Part shown: positions 22,040 through 34,060 of the stretch, one piece after another
Numbering within the stretch: position 1 is the stretch's first letter
Layout of the letters: each line of letters begins with the position of its first letter
Assembly: GCA_016647705.1 (NCBI GenBank)
Contig: CM028333.1
Span: 12,297,616 to 12,361,615 of the forward strand
Reading direction: 5' to 3'
Origin: Eucommia ulmoides
Taxonomy: Eukaryota; Streptophyta; Magnoliopsida; Garryales; Eucommiaceae
DNA length: 64,000 nt
The notes under the pieces: model-generated
What the model was told of the DNA's origin: nothing
Database searches by the model: none
The model's input: only the letters and a program-made list of their open reading frames with translations
Translations under genes and position numbers: made by a program

Positions 22040-24620
22040 GATTCGATCAAGAGTAGAAAAGAGCGTGTAGAATATCTCTAAATTGAGTAGCTAATGTCGC
22101 GAGAAAAGTAATTGTATACCAAGTGCAATAAATATGAATATTGGTTGGATCGAGTGGTGGGGACAAGTGCTCTTGAGACATAGTATTCAAGTGAATCCAA
22201 AGGAAGTTGAAGCTATAGTTTAATGAGAAAGGCCGAAAAGTGTAACTGGAACTCGAAACTCTTGGAGTGGGCAATGATAGTAGTTGCTTTGATGTTTTAG
22301 GGACATTACCTGTATGGCGAGATTTGTAGAATATGCACCAATCACCAGAATTGGGAATAATTGCTTAATAAAAAATGAGCTAAATCTGAGTTTGAGGTAT
22401 TGAAAAAAAATTTGATCAAAGACTACAATTGTACCATCTATTATTATTCAGAAATGACTAATGTTGTAGCGGATGCTTTGAGTTGGAAATCGGCAAGTTC
22501 GATTGTGTACATTCAGGTTGTTCACACTAAATTTTGTAGTGAGTGGCCTTGTGAGTATAGTGGGCGATTGGTCAGATGGTAATGTTATTTGATACTCTAT
22601 TTTTGGAACCGACATTGATTGAATTTGTTGTAGAAGCGTAGAAGACAAATGTCCAGTTAGGAAAAATTAGAGATTAAGTGGGAAATGGTCGCAGAGCTGA
22701 CGACTGTGTCAGAAATAATGATGAAGTCTTGTTGTTCTTGTTGATGCCTATTTGATGATAGAGATCTTAAAAGAAGTACATAGTTCAACCTACACAATGT
22801 ACCCCAGTGATATCAAACTGTATCGAGATTGCATGAGCATTATTGGTAGTTTGGAGAAGAATGAGAAATCGCAGAATTTGTTGTTAGGTGTCTTGTATGT
22901 TAGCAAAATTAAGGTCAAGCATTAATATCCAGGTGGGTCATTGTAGCCTTTACCTATTCCAGAATGGAAATGGGAGTCTTGATTCGTATGTTAAGTGTAT
23001 ATTGACGAGATTGTTCGGTTGCATAAGGCACCGGTTCAATGTAAGTGTCGAATAAAGTTGGGATAAGATACTAGGGTGACTTATTCGTTTGATAATTGAA
23101 AGATGCTCTTGGATAAAATTGATCGATCATATTTTGATAAATTGAATTGTTAATGTGTAAGTGTTGCCGCTGTACTGTAATTGGAAGATAATTTTTTTTT
23201 TTATCAAAACAAATTAAGTCGCTGTTGTATGAACAGTCCGCGATGGAATTCGAAATGCAATATTGAATGGTTATATCTTAATAGGTGAGTTTTATATGTA
23301 ATAATTACCATCGAAAAACTAATTCCAGGTGAAAATTCTCTATTGGAGAAATTGTATAGGAGAAACTGTAGTACCAAGAGTTGATATTTATTTTGACATT
23401 CTGGTCGAATTTCCATACCGCTTTGGGTGCCAAGAGGATTGGTACCTTGTTTTATTTATAGATTAACGATTAATTGAGATGTGCAATTTAGATATCAGAG
23501 GATATGTTGAGGAGTTGTGTTTAGGAATTTTTGGTAGTGAGGGGGATCACGTGGCGCTAATGGAATGTGTTTAAACTAATAGATACCTTTTCGGGGATCA
23601 AGGTGATACCGTATAAAGTGTTGTATGAAAAGGGATGTATGACTTCAGTCAAATATACTGAACTGAGATAGGAGAACGGAAAATTACCAAGAAATGGAGA
23701 CAGCCCGGTGTGGTTATTTTTAGAAAACGGAGTTGGTAAAAAAGAACTCAATTAGATGTATTGAGCTACTACTATTTCTTAGGCAAAGTCGGCATGTAGG
23801 ATCACTGGAAATCTTTTGAAGAAAGAATAATTTAAATTATCCCGAATGACCTTCGTGATGTTTTGAAATTTTGTAATTGGAATGTAGTTCAGTACTTCGA
23901 TCCATATTTATATGTGTTTGAAGTATGAGCGGGTAGACTGAACCATAATTGAAGCGCGTGGCCTTGTCAAGGACTTAATTAAATATGGAGGCATGAAGGG
24001 AATTCTTAAAGATGACCCGTTTGACGTATTTGATACGTATTGATGTGGGTTGGTAATATTTATAGAACTTATATAATAGTATTGAAGATCTAATAACGAT
24101 ATTGAGATTGATGATTTTTAGACTATCCGTGTTTATGAGATTGGTGGTGAGTATTGTTGGTTTGAATGTTGAATAGAAATATTGTTGCAAATAGTTGATT
24201 GGAGATGTCGGATAAAATGGATAAGTATTGGTTATGGAAAAATTATTGTCGGAATGAGATAGGCTCAATCAATTGAGATTACTACAATATTTTAAGCACA
24301 TATTGTTGTTGATTGCTATTTTTATCAGAGTAGAGCAGCGGAAGCAGTTAGAAACATGAGATTCTTTGACAATTGGTTATCCGTATTAAGTGTAACTGAC
24401 CAAGTGCACCCTGTTTGTTGGTGTTGGATATAATACCGACCACTGCAAAGGAAAATGTTGCAATAGGTGGATATGATTTGACGAAACTGTTGGTTATAAA
24501 TTTTGGGCAACTTGTGATTGTGGTACCCTACATAGGAAAAATTCATTCGAAAATTGCGTGAGACAAACATAACCATGTGATGCGACTTTGACGTTTTAGT
24601 AGCTTGACAAAAATTTCAGG
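22040..24620 (+). pseudogene. Gypsy-4 pol remnant (heavily decayed chromovirus)
   Basis: Plus-strand relative of Gypsy-1 and Gypsy-2, missing everything before the middle of RT. Traces in order: RT end (REK, LYTKCNKYEYWLDRVV at about 22100-22160), RNase H (GHYLYGEIC near 22300, then YNCTIYYYSEMTNVVADALS at 22425-22485), an integrase zinc region (near 22790-22920) and [11 protein letters not shown] near 22950. From about 23000 to 24600 only scattered similarity remains, with no frame over 30-40 codons. The polyprotein end is seen next to the polypurine tract (AATTTCAGGACGCAATTTC at about 24612). Stop density is the highest of the gypsy copies, so it is probably the oldest. Confidence 0.65.
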
Positions 24621-24629
24621 ACGCAATTT

Positions 24630-24647
24630 CTTTTAAGAGGGAAGAGT
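24630..24647 (+). other. Gypsy-4 polypurine tract
   Basis: CTTTTAAGAGGGAAGAGT directly before the LTR start TGTAAGACCC; matches the tract of Gypsy-2 at 45854-45871 read on the opposite strand. Confidence 0.8.
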
Positions 24648-24895
24648 TGTAAGACCCTAATTTTTGGTATACGCTCAATCTAAGTTGTATTGTAGCACAT
24701 TTGAAAATAATGGGGTGGACGACGCTACTAATTGTGTGATTTAAAATTTTAGGGGTTAATTCGTAACTATTAAAACCCTAAAATCAGAATTTGAACTAAA
24801 TTTTATTTTAACAAAATAAAAGGGGGAGATTTATGTAATTACAACCAAATTAATATATATATATATATGTATATATGTATACACATATATATGTA

Positions 24896-24939
<44 letters not shown>

Positions 24940-25682
24940 GACTCATACACGCAAGACAGAGGGAAGAGAGAAAGATCGAGAAGCGGTTAGAGAAATCGAA
25001 AGAGAGAGAGAGGAAGGTTTGGCTGGCGATGATGGGTTTAGAGCGACGGTGTTGTTATGGTGTGGGTGTGTGTCTGCCGTCGTTGGTGAGTCTCTCTGTG
25101 TGTGTGATGATGTGTATGCTTGCATGTGTGTGTGTTTTCTGGTTTTGCCATGGGTGTGCCGTTCGGCCTGTTTTGTATGGGTTTTGATCACCGACAACAG
25201 TAACGAAGAGAGATAGAGAGGTTCTAGCGTGTGTGTGTATGATCCATTGCTGTTCATCCGTCGGTGGAGTGTGGATGATCGTTCAACGTCACCGGTAAGT
25301 GTGTGTTGCTAATTTTCTGTTTTGGTTTTCTACTGCCCTGTGTGTGTTGCCTCTATGTGTGTGTGTCTTTGCCGTCGGTTGTGTGGGTGTTGTGTGTGTG
25401 TTGTGATTAGTGTGTGTGTCTGAATGATTGAGTGTGTATGTCTTTAGTTTTGGGTGGTAATGGTATGGTCGACGGCAGACGATGGTGCAGGTGGTGGAGT
25501 TGGGTGAAACTGGTGGTGTATGTAGGTATGGGTGTGTGTGTGTGTCGCGGTGTGCATGTGGGTGTGTGCTGTGTGTATTGTGTGTGTCGAGACGCTCAGG
25601 TGGTGGTAATTGTCGGAATTAGTGAGGAGAGAAAGAGTAGTAGGCTAGATTTCACAAAACAGAGCAGAAGGGAGGAGAAGCG

Positions 25683-25865
25683 TCCGCCTAGGCAGTGAGG
25701 AAGTTCGCCTCGGCGGAGAGAAGGCAGAGAATTGTGAATTTAGTTTGTTGCGAGTTCGCCCAGGCGGAAAGGCGCTCGCCTAGGCGGTAGACCGTCAGTA
25801 TGCAATTCAAAGCAGTGAAGGATCGTATTTGCCTAAGCGGTGGGTTTTTCGCTTAGGCGGTGGGA
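25683..25865 (+). repeat. Cluster of CGCCTAGGCG palindromes in the Gypsy-4 LTR
   Basis: Six copies of a motif close to TCGCCTAGGCGGTGG lie near 25684, 25707, 25751, 25775, 25831 and 25850. The core CGCCTAGGCG is a perfect palindrome in the best copy. It is not seen in the Gypsy-2 LTRs. Confidence 0.6.
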
Positions 25866-26519
25866 ACAGGAGTAGAAATTAAAAATTTTCTAAGAAGATC
25901 GACAATTGTTTTGGATGCGGGTAACGTTTCTCATTAACTTTATGATTGTTAAATGAGTTTTCTAGTCTCAACATGTCGAAAATCAATAATGAGACCGTTT
26001 ATATAAAATAAAGTTTATATAAATAATGAGACCGTTTATAGTAAATCGTAACGAGGTAATATCAGTCGATTAAAAATATTTCATAATAAAATCTAAGGAA
26101 TGGGAAATTACGGAACCTAGGGTTTGTATGGCATGATTAGATTATTTTACCTAAAATATTAATTTAGGCTCTGTCATTAATAGGTTCGCTGACACCAGAG
26201 CACAGTTGAGTATAGTCGGTAAAAGCTTTTAGGAATGGATCATCAAGTGAGTGTACTGTCTTCTTGCCAACTCTATTTTCATATATATGATGGAACCAAA
26301 AGGTATTTACTTTAAACTGGATGAATTTATAACGTACATGAATCAAGTGGATTTGGTTGTTTTGAAAATGTGGATTTCAGTGATTTTAAAAGAGGGTGAA
26401 AAAATGATATTTAGATTAAATCAGTTTTGGAGAAAGAGGGCGATGTTTATTGATTTTATCTGCTTCGATAGAATGTTGATTATTTATTGAGTTGTAGTTT
26501 GATGATGATGTTATTGATT

Positions 26520-26680
26520 TTATGTCTTGTTGATGGGCGGTCCGACAAGCGGTTGTTGATGTTATGTCTTGCCGATGGGTGGTCTAGCAGATGATTATTG
26601 ATATTATATCCTGCCGATGGGTGGTCCGGCATATGGATATTGATATTATGACCTGTCCGATGGGCATATGGGCATATGGT
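26520..26680 (+). repeat. 42-bp tandem repeat in the Gypsy-4 LTR (about 3.8 units)
   Basis: Units start TTATGTCTTG at 26520, 26562, 26604 and 26646, exact 42-bp steps, each with GATGGGTGGTCCGGCA-like sequence. It occupies the same relative LTR position as the 40-bp array at 51432-51671 of Gypsy-2 but has a different sequence. Confidence 0.8.
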
Positions 26681-27355
26681 CATTTATCCCGCTAGGAAGG
26701 CATATCCTATGGGTGATACGGTACCGTTGCAACTCTCGATTGTGAGGTTAAAACGATCACTATGGCTAACCAGTGAGTGGTGTGGTGGTGTGGTGTTTTA
26801 CTTATATTTGTGATTTATTATATATGGTGATTGATATTATTTTATACCGGAGGGGTTTGAATGGAAGTTATATATATTGATTTATTTCCACTGCTTTTAT
26901 TATGATGAGGTACTTATATAATGGTGATTTTTATTAGACATGTGATGTTTGCATACTTATGTTGATCTATTTAAATGTTGTATTATTTAGAATGTATGAT
27001 TATTTTAAAATATTTTTATTAAAAAGACAGTACACTCGCAGGTACAACAACTAGGAGTCGGTCCCCTATTAGCATTAGGTAGAGTCCGGTGTTGGTGTAG
27101 CGTGGGAGTACTTTGGGAGGAGTTGGTCTGAGGCGAGCTTGTAAGAGGTTCTTGGTTGTTTATATATTTGTGTTAATATAATTTACAGGGACATGTGTGC
27201 CCCCAACTAGAGAAGTTGTATTCAGTGACATTTTGTGTTTGTATATTTTTTGTATATGTCCTTTGTTGTTTCCTAGTTGATTTGTAGTTTGGGTGGTGTC
27301 TTGTCGACGTCACTCCGGGCCCCACGGTGATAGGTTTCCGGGACTGGTCGTGACA

Positions 27356-27676
27356 GTAACCCCTTATCAAATTGGATTTCTTTTTCTTTAACATACGATG
27401 AAATTTCAATATTATTGTAAGTGAGATTGCTATAGAACATTCTCACTCACATAGGCATCCACTTATTCATTTGGGTGACAAAATTGATCCACCCCAAATT
27501 TCTAAAATATCCCTCAATATTAATATTTTTTTCTTTCAAACTAACAAAATCTATAGGTTTGCATCCTAAAACCCTTCGGTTTAAAAGCCCTCATTATATT
27601 TTTTCTCATCCTCTTTCTTTCAAAAAAATTTATTGTCGAATGTAGGCCTATGAGCATGATTCTTGATTCTAGGCAT
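27356..27676 (-). pseudogene. N-terminal piece of a plant retroelement-associated protein, cut by the Gypsy-4 LTR
   Basis: From an ATG at 27676 the minus strand reads MPRIKNHAHRP, then after stops and one frame change FRNLGWINFVTQMNKWM and VRMFYSNLTYNN, ending VKEKEIQFDKG right at the LTR edge. The pattern (GW...VRxFYxNL...VKGxxI) recalls the 'putative plant transposon protein' family found as an extra ORF in plant retroelements; its function is unknown. The break coincides exactly with the end of the Gypsy-4 LTR at 27355. Confidence 0.5.
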
Positions 27677-28255
27677 TTTTTACACAAACTAAAATAACTC
27701 AACCAAAATATCTCAAGAGATTAAGTCTAAACCGAGAATCAACTGAAAACCCTAGAAATTAGAGAAAAAACAACCTTTTTTTCATGAGTAATGAGCCTCC
27801 AAATCTCAAATCCAATCCTTAGACCTTTAAATTCAACCCAAAAATCTTCTAATCCAAGTTGAAATGAACTGATTTCGTGAGATTTATGCTTGAATGAAAT
27901 TGGGAGATGAAGGATTTTAGAGAGAAAAGGTTTTTAGTTTCGGATACAATGAAATAAACAAGAGAGGGTATTTATATCCCGCAATGGTCGGTCGACAACC
28001 ATCTTAGAGGCGGTTGACTGATGAATGCAGCGCGTCTCTTGATATTCCAACCTGCTACTGTCGGTCGACTCATGAGTGGACTGTTCATTCTGAGCTGTTT
28101 GATTTTATGCATTTAAACCTAATTTGATCAACTTAGCTCAATTTTTACCTCTTATTTTGATCCACATATATTTTGTAATAATTTAATTACTCACATTTAA
28201 ACACACACACACACACACATACACACACACACACACACACATACACACATGTATC
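27677..28255 (-). repeat. Probable LTR or leader of a minus-strand retroelement
   Basis: A minus-strand TATA box (TATAAATA at 27969-27976) lies about 290 bp upstream of the ATG at 27676. Upstream of it are GTCGACCGAC-type motifs (near 27990, 28065). No TG...CA pair or primer site could be fixed, so the class is uncertain. An (AC)n microsatellite occupies about 28200-28250. Confidence 0.4.
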
Positions 28256-28339
28256 ACAAACATCTAACTTTCAAAATGAACAGGCTCAGTCTCCCTAACA
28301 AAATTAATAAATTTAAACTTAATTTTTTTTTACATACTT

Positions 28340-29515
28340 GGATCATCTTTGGGAGCAAGTAGTGTGTGTACCTTTGGTGGATTAATAATTTCTGACTTGG
28401 TATCCTTTGAGATCAACACTTGATTTTTCACCTTAATTTCTTCCTTCTTAGGAATGACAATTTTTTTTGAACTGATTTAGTAAGAAGTTATTTGCCTTTG
28501 TTTGGTGCTTCAGGCTGCTTTGGTACAACTTTGTAAATGAACTTTTTCTTGTGCTGATAGCTTGCCGTTTGTTGTGAATAAGCTTTGTCAACTCTCACAT
28601 ATTGAGCTTGTTGCTTTTATACTCTTCTATTTGGCATGTGTTGATTTTTTTATTTGGTACATTGAACCTCGGTTCCTTCTTAGGCAGAGTATATTCATTG
28701 TACCTTCTTGTTTGTTCAAATCTCCTTGTCGGCACGTAGTATTCGTTGTACCTTTGTCTAAATCTCTGATTAGTACCTACACCAAAATTTTCTCTTTTTG
28801 GTATCCAGTTGTTTCAGAATTCAACAGGGTAACCATGTAATAAATAATAAGAGTTTTCATAATGACTAAATTTACCATAATAAAAACACTTAATACTATT
28901 TGCACGCCTCTTTGAATAGTCAGCGTTTCTTACGGGAGCATAATATTGTCTGTGATTTTGAGAAGCAACTTTAGTAACTATTGGTTTTTCAATAGATTTT
29001 AATACTCTCAACATCCTTGAATTTATCCATTGCTTCTTTAAGCTCATTTTGAGTCTTCTCAAGTAACCGTTTAAGGTTATTTGTATTGTCCAATTCAATA
29101 TTCAAGGCCTCATTCAAGGTTTCAAGATTTGTTTTCTTTTAAATTCATTCTGTTAAAGATCATAAAAATTATTTTTCAAAATCTCAGTCTCATCCTCAAG
29201 AGACTCAATTTTATTACACAACTTACTAATTTCAGATAAAATATTTTTAAACTCAACAGTTTTAAAATATTTGTCCAAATTATTTTTCTTGAGAGATTTG
29301 ACAGTATTAAACTTCTTATTTTCAAGAGTTGCAATTTTTTGCTCTAATTTGAAATTCTTTTTTCCAAAAACATACGGAAGAGCAATAAGCGTCCCAATAG
29401 CCTTATCTGCATTCTCATCATTGCAAATTATATCAGTCTCATGATCAGAACAATGACTATTAGAAGAAGCAGAATTAACAGTAGTATACATAACTTCAGA
29501 ATCAAGGTATTTCAT
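28340..29515 (-). pseudogene. gag: Ty1/copia gag fragment with decayed zinc knuckle (possibly SIRE-like)
   Basis: The minus-strand frame 29515-29153 is acidic, then Lys/Leu/Asn-rich and probably coiled coil (FKLEQKIATLENKKFNTVKS). A second frame (29098-28814) carries a CCHC-like knuckle, CFYYGKFSHYENSYY, in which the second and fourth cysteines are tyrosine. LLHGYPVEFWNNWIPK follows. The coding trace fades near 28340. The linker plus knuckle order recalls SIRE-type copia Gag C termini, but no pol domain is present to confirm it. Confidence 0.5.
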
Positions 29516-29574
29516 GTGATCGTGTTTACCTATACTGTGAAGTATATCGAGTTAAAACCAACTTTGATGTCAAT

Positions 29575-32309
29575 TGTTAGCCCAGTGTAATATCCAGGAG
29601 GAGGGTGAATTGGGTAATTAAAAAATTATTAGAGAGAAAATACTTTAATAACTCAAATAATTAGTTTTAATTCTAAATTAATTATTATCTTCATATCACA
29701 GTGGAAATATAAAATCAACTAGGTGCACACCAAATAATAAAAATAAATAAAGTAAAAATTGCAGCATACTAGAAATTTATATTGGTCCACCAAGCTACTC
29801 TTGGTTAATCCAATCCTCTGAGCCCCATGGAAAATCGCATTCACTAAACTCAAGATTCCTTTAAAGGTAGGAACCAAACCATCATAAAAATTCTTTTACA
29901 GATTCAGAATCAACCTTTACAAAAAATTTTTCACAGGCTAAGGAATAATCTCTATTTTTTACATGCTCAAGAATAACCTAATTATTTTTAACACAAGGCA
30001 AAAGAATCAAAACCTAAAAAATACTCCAAATATCCTTTTAACTGGTAAGAATTGAACCGTTACAAAATTCACACAAAATAATTCAATTCAAGAAGAATTA
30101 TTACCTCAATCTCTTTACAGGAAGAGACTGACACCAACTAACATTTGATTAAATACACCCAATAGTATTTAATCCGCCACTCAACTTACCAATAAAAATG
30201 GACAAGTGATTTTTCTCACTCGGAGCTTCTACCACCCCAGATAAATTAAAACTCAATTAATATCCCAAAACTAGTGATAGAAATGTGAGATACTCAAAAT
30301 CTGATTTTAAATAAAAATGGATAGCATGTAATTGAGCATTTAATCAGATTAATTCAAGAAATTATTTAAAAAATATTTTTCAATAAGAAATAATTTTTTT
30401 TTTCTAAATATCAAATTCCAAAAATTAATCAAGTAATACAATATAGAAAGTAATTTGGAAAGTTCTCATCCAGAATCCACTGAAAAAATAATTAGAGCGA
30501 TATTACTTCAGATTCAGTAGCAGCAATGATTCTCAGCAAATGATTCTCAAGAATGTCTCTTAAAAAATCTCAATATAATCTCTTGATTTCTCTCTTAATC
30601 TCTCTTAATGATATGAAAAACGTAGGTCTATATAAAAGGGATTAAAATCAGCTCTCTAACGACTGGTTTCCATTTGTCATGACACTTAATTATTCTCTTA
30701 GACCCCTTATACCATTAAGACTTTATTCTGGTTCAATTCACTTAATTATAGATTTTAAATTTCTTAATTAAATCCCCAAAATATTTCTCAATAACAATTA
30801 AATAGAATAGAAACAATTATATGTACCAAATTGATAAATATTCAAACTTAATGAACCAAATCAATGGGGATAACATAATATGTGTAGCATATCTCAAATA
30901 GGATTAAATCCCTAAAATCTCTAATAAATCCTAACCAAAAAATGGTTAGTAATGGCTACTTTCAGATTGAAATTCAAAATTTCATAATATCCTGAAACAG
31001 ACACACCAGTCGACTGACCAAGATCAGCAATTGACCGCTCGATTCAGAATATAGCCAAGTCAAAGATTATGTTCCCATCTGTCAGCCTATCTATCGACTT
31101 AGAGATTCAGAGAGTTCCATTTCTCTTCACAGGTCGACTGCTTTGTTGACTTATAGATACAAAGAGTTATTCTTAAGTACAGGTTGACCTACCTATCGAC
31201 CGAGAGATATAGAGAGTTTTCCTTCTTTGTCCGGCCGACTTACGTGTCGACTTATGTATGCTACATCACTTTTCTAAAGTCGTTTTCAATTCATTCTAAT
31301 TGATATTTTCATTTCTTTAACCAATTTCTTTTCTTGATTAGCTCCACTAAATACTTAAATTCAATTTTAATAAATTATAAATATTTTTTTTTCAATTACA
31401 CATAGGAGCAAATAATTTATCTAATTGGAATTCTATTAAAAACACAAATATTTATAAAAATCATTTAAAAGTGTCATATGTGATCTTAATTGGAATATTA
31501 AGAGTTTAAATTTAAACTTGAGTTGTTTTTCCTAAGTTCTTTAAATTCTTCATCATCTTTATCATCATATCTTCATCATTTGGAACTAATAAATTAAAAC
31601 ACTTAATCAAACCGTTAATTCCACCAAAAATATCAACATTTAATTATCCATCAAAATCTTAAGATCAACACTCACCTTATTTCTATCACTAGTATTGTGA
31701 CATTAATTGAGTTCAAATTTATCTAGGGTGATAGAAGTTCCGAGAGAGAAAATTACTTATCAATTTTGTAATTGGTGAGCTGAGTGTATCCTTGGAGTGA
31801 TTGTGAGATTTGATTCTTAGCCTAAGGTACAAAAGAATTAGATTTGATTCTTAACCTGTGAAAGGATTAGGTTAGTCTTGAGCTTGAAAAAGATTAGGTT
31901 ATTCTTTAGCCTAGGAAAAAGAAAAGATTATTCCTGAACCTGGGAAAAAGAAAGTTGTAAAGGTTAATTTTGAGCCTGGAAAAAGAATCATTGTGTAAAG
32001 GTTTGGTTCCTACCAGTTTAAAGGAATCTTAGTGATTAGTGGGTGCGACTCTCCGTGGGACTCGAAAGACTGGATTAACCTAGAGTAGCTTGGTGAACTA
32101 GTATAAATCTTGGTGTGCTGTGATTTTACTTTATTTATTTTTAGCTGTTTGAGTGTGTACCTAATTGATAACACATATCTGCTGCTATAAACATAATAAT
32201 TAATTTAGAATAAAATTAATTATATGATTTTTCAAGTGTTTTTAATTTGGATTAAATTTTATTACTACCCAATTCAACCCCCTCTCTTGGGTAGCTCACT
32301 GGGTCAACA
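29575..32309. mobile_element. Foldback-like element with about 700-bp inverted arms
   Basis: The left end TGTTAGCCCAGTG and the complement of the right end TGTTGACCCAGTG match. Similarity between the arms extends from 29575 to about 30310 and from about 31600 to 32309. Shared landmarks include AATTGGGTA near the tip, AAAATAAATAAAGTAAAA, CACCAAGCTACTCT, AAGATTCCTTTAAA and ACTAGTGATAGAAAT. Each arm contains degenerate units of about 30 bp (TTTTCCAGGCTCAAGAATAACC-like). The 1.3-kb centre has no coding frame. No target duplication is evident: the left flank is copia gag debris and the right flank a different copia gag. Long inverted arms with subrepeats fit Foldback elements or a long-TIR Mutator-like derivative. 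Confidence 0.7.
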
Positions 32310-33269
32310 CATACTATTCACTGAAATTGTCAATGAGTTTGACTTCAGATACAACTGCTGACAAATTCATCTTGGAAACCTCATCAGTAAAGTGTTCAAC
32401 TTCAGTCACATGAGCCTAATTTTAGGCTTCTTTCCCTTCGGCACAACTTTCTTGTGACAATCTTGAGCACGATGCCCTATCTTGTTATAAGTATGGCAAT
32501 TGACCTTGAATTTTTTGTTCGCAGCTCCTTTACTTGAGCTTGATTCAGTTTGCTTCCTCTTCTTATGAGTTTCTATGACATGGAATTTTGACATCACAGA
32601 ATTATGACCCTCACGCTTAAAGAGATCTGATGCTCATTTTTGATTCTCAACTTGAGAACCAAGTTTTCAAGAGTCATCTCATTTCCTTTGTGCTTGAAAT
32701 AATTCTTGAAGTCATCCCAAGATAACGGCAACTTCTCAATCACAGTTGTCACTTGAAATAACTCACTGAGAGTCATTCTTTAGCATGAATGTCATGCAAA
32801 TTACTTGGAACTCTTCAGTCTAACTAATAACTGTCTTTGAGTCTACTATTTTGTAGTCTAAAAATCTTCTGACTACAAACTTCTTAGTCTCAACATCTTC
32901 AGTCTTGTCACAATTCTTTTGTTGTCATGAACAAGCAATATACACTGTAAAGTGTATTATTCAATCCATTCAGGATATTGTTTTTGTATAGAAAATCAGA
33001 ATGTTTTTATGTATCAACAGCAACAACAATTTGAGTGTCAGACTGTTCAGTCATGGCAGGAGCATCCTTGCGGATGAATCTTGTTAAGTTCAATGTTTTC
33101 ATCTAGAACATCTTTTGCTGTCATTGCTTGAAGAAGCTTCCATTAAACTTCTTTGACTTTCTCCGTGTAAAATAGGCTCAAGATACGCAACAGGCATAAG
33201 CACAACAGGTGGTGCAACATCTTAATTTGCAACCGCAACAACTGTAACAACAATATCATTTTAAGACAT
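32310..33269 (-). pseudogene. gag: Ty1/copia gag (decayed, second copia lineage)
   Basis: Minus-strand Gag starting at ATG 33269 (MS, then a stop, NDIVVTVVAVAN). Next come a PKKFNGSFFKQWQQKM block near 33150, KKFVVRRFLDYKIVDSKT near 32870, and LFQVTTVIEKLPLSWDDFKN at 32776-32700. A basic linker and the zinc knuckle CHTYNKIGHRAQDC near 32500 follow, with the second cysteine now tyrosine. After HVTEVEHFTDEVSKMN the frame runs into the end of the foldback-like element at 32309, just where a protease would be expected. The pattern is that of Tork-type copia Gag, like Copia-1 but not the same family. Confidence 0.7.
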
Positions 33270-34060
33270 ATTTCTTGAAATAAAACAAAGGAAGAATATA
33301 AAAAACTTTGTTACTGGAATGTTTTTAAACAAAAAAGCAGAATGGTTTAAAATAATTTGAAAATCTGGTTTAAGATTGTTGGTAAAATATAATCGAGAAA
33401 TTAAATGAATAATTAAACAACTGATTATTTAAATAATTAGTAATAACAAAATAATTTGAAGTTCTTTGTTACTGAAACATTCTAGATAACATCTTATAAT
33501 ACAATAAGATACAAGAAAACTATATTACAATATAGAATAGAAAAACATAAATAAGAATTCTTGTTGTATAATAATGAAACGAACAGAAACATAAATACTT
33601 ACTATGGAATAAAAATAAGCAGAAATAGAAACACCAGAAAAAAATAATCGAGGTAATCGTTCAACAATTTGTCCTTAAAATATATTTCGCCACCGCTAGG
33701 TGCTTACGGTTGAATGAACATCTGTCTCCCAAGATACAGCGATCAAGCTACTATTGGTACTAACACTAAAAACCAGAAGACGAATGAACTAGATAAGTGT
33801 TGAACTCTCTTAAGAACTCTCAAAATAATAAAAGTAGAAGAAACTCTTTACTAAAAAACAAGAATGTTATACAAGTTAACAGATCTCTATTATGATGAGC
33901 ATGCATGCCCTTTTATGGGGAACAAAACAATAACCTAAAGGAGTCTAAGATTTAAGAAGACATTCAATGGACAACAGTAACTTTCAGGTAGTTAAACACC
34001 TGAATAAACAGATTTCAGGTTTTAAATTTTTCTCAAGTTATAAAACCTGCACTTTATACT
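33270..34060 (-). repeat. Probable leader and 5' LTR of the second copia element
   Basis: Lies upstream of the gag ATG on the minus strand. A TATA-like CCATAAAAGGGCATGC is at 33903-33918 (minus strand). GAGAGTTC and GCTTGATCGCTGTATCTTGG follow near 33740, resembling the R/U5 part of copia LTRs. No second LTR copy or clear TG end was found, so the limits are approximate. Confidence 0.45.

Larger units (their letters stand above)
24648..27355 (+). repeat. Gypsy-4 3' LTR
   Basis: About 2.7 kb, from TGTAAGACCC to GGTCGTGACA. It is the reverse-complement counterpart of the Gypsy-2 5' LTR: AT-rich start, (TA)n at 24855-24939, GT-rich block (25050-25610), a central AT-rich part with 42-bp tandem units, a conserved block near 26690-26790 and GACAGTACACTCGCAGGT near 27030. 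Open frames in the GT-rich block (24867-25187, 25432-25698) are low-complexity artefacts. Confidence 0.82.

Noticed and set aside
29575-32309. Pair of LTRs of a retrotransposon
   Set aside because: The two terminal copies are inverted, not direct, and there is no primer site or coding region between them.
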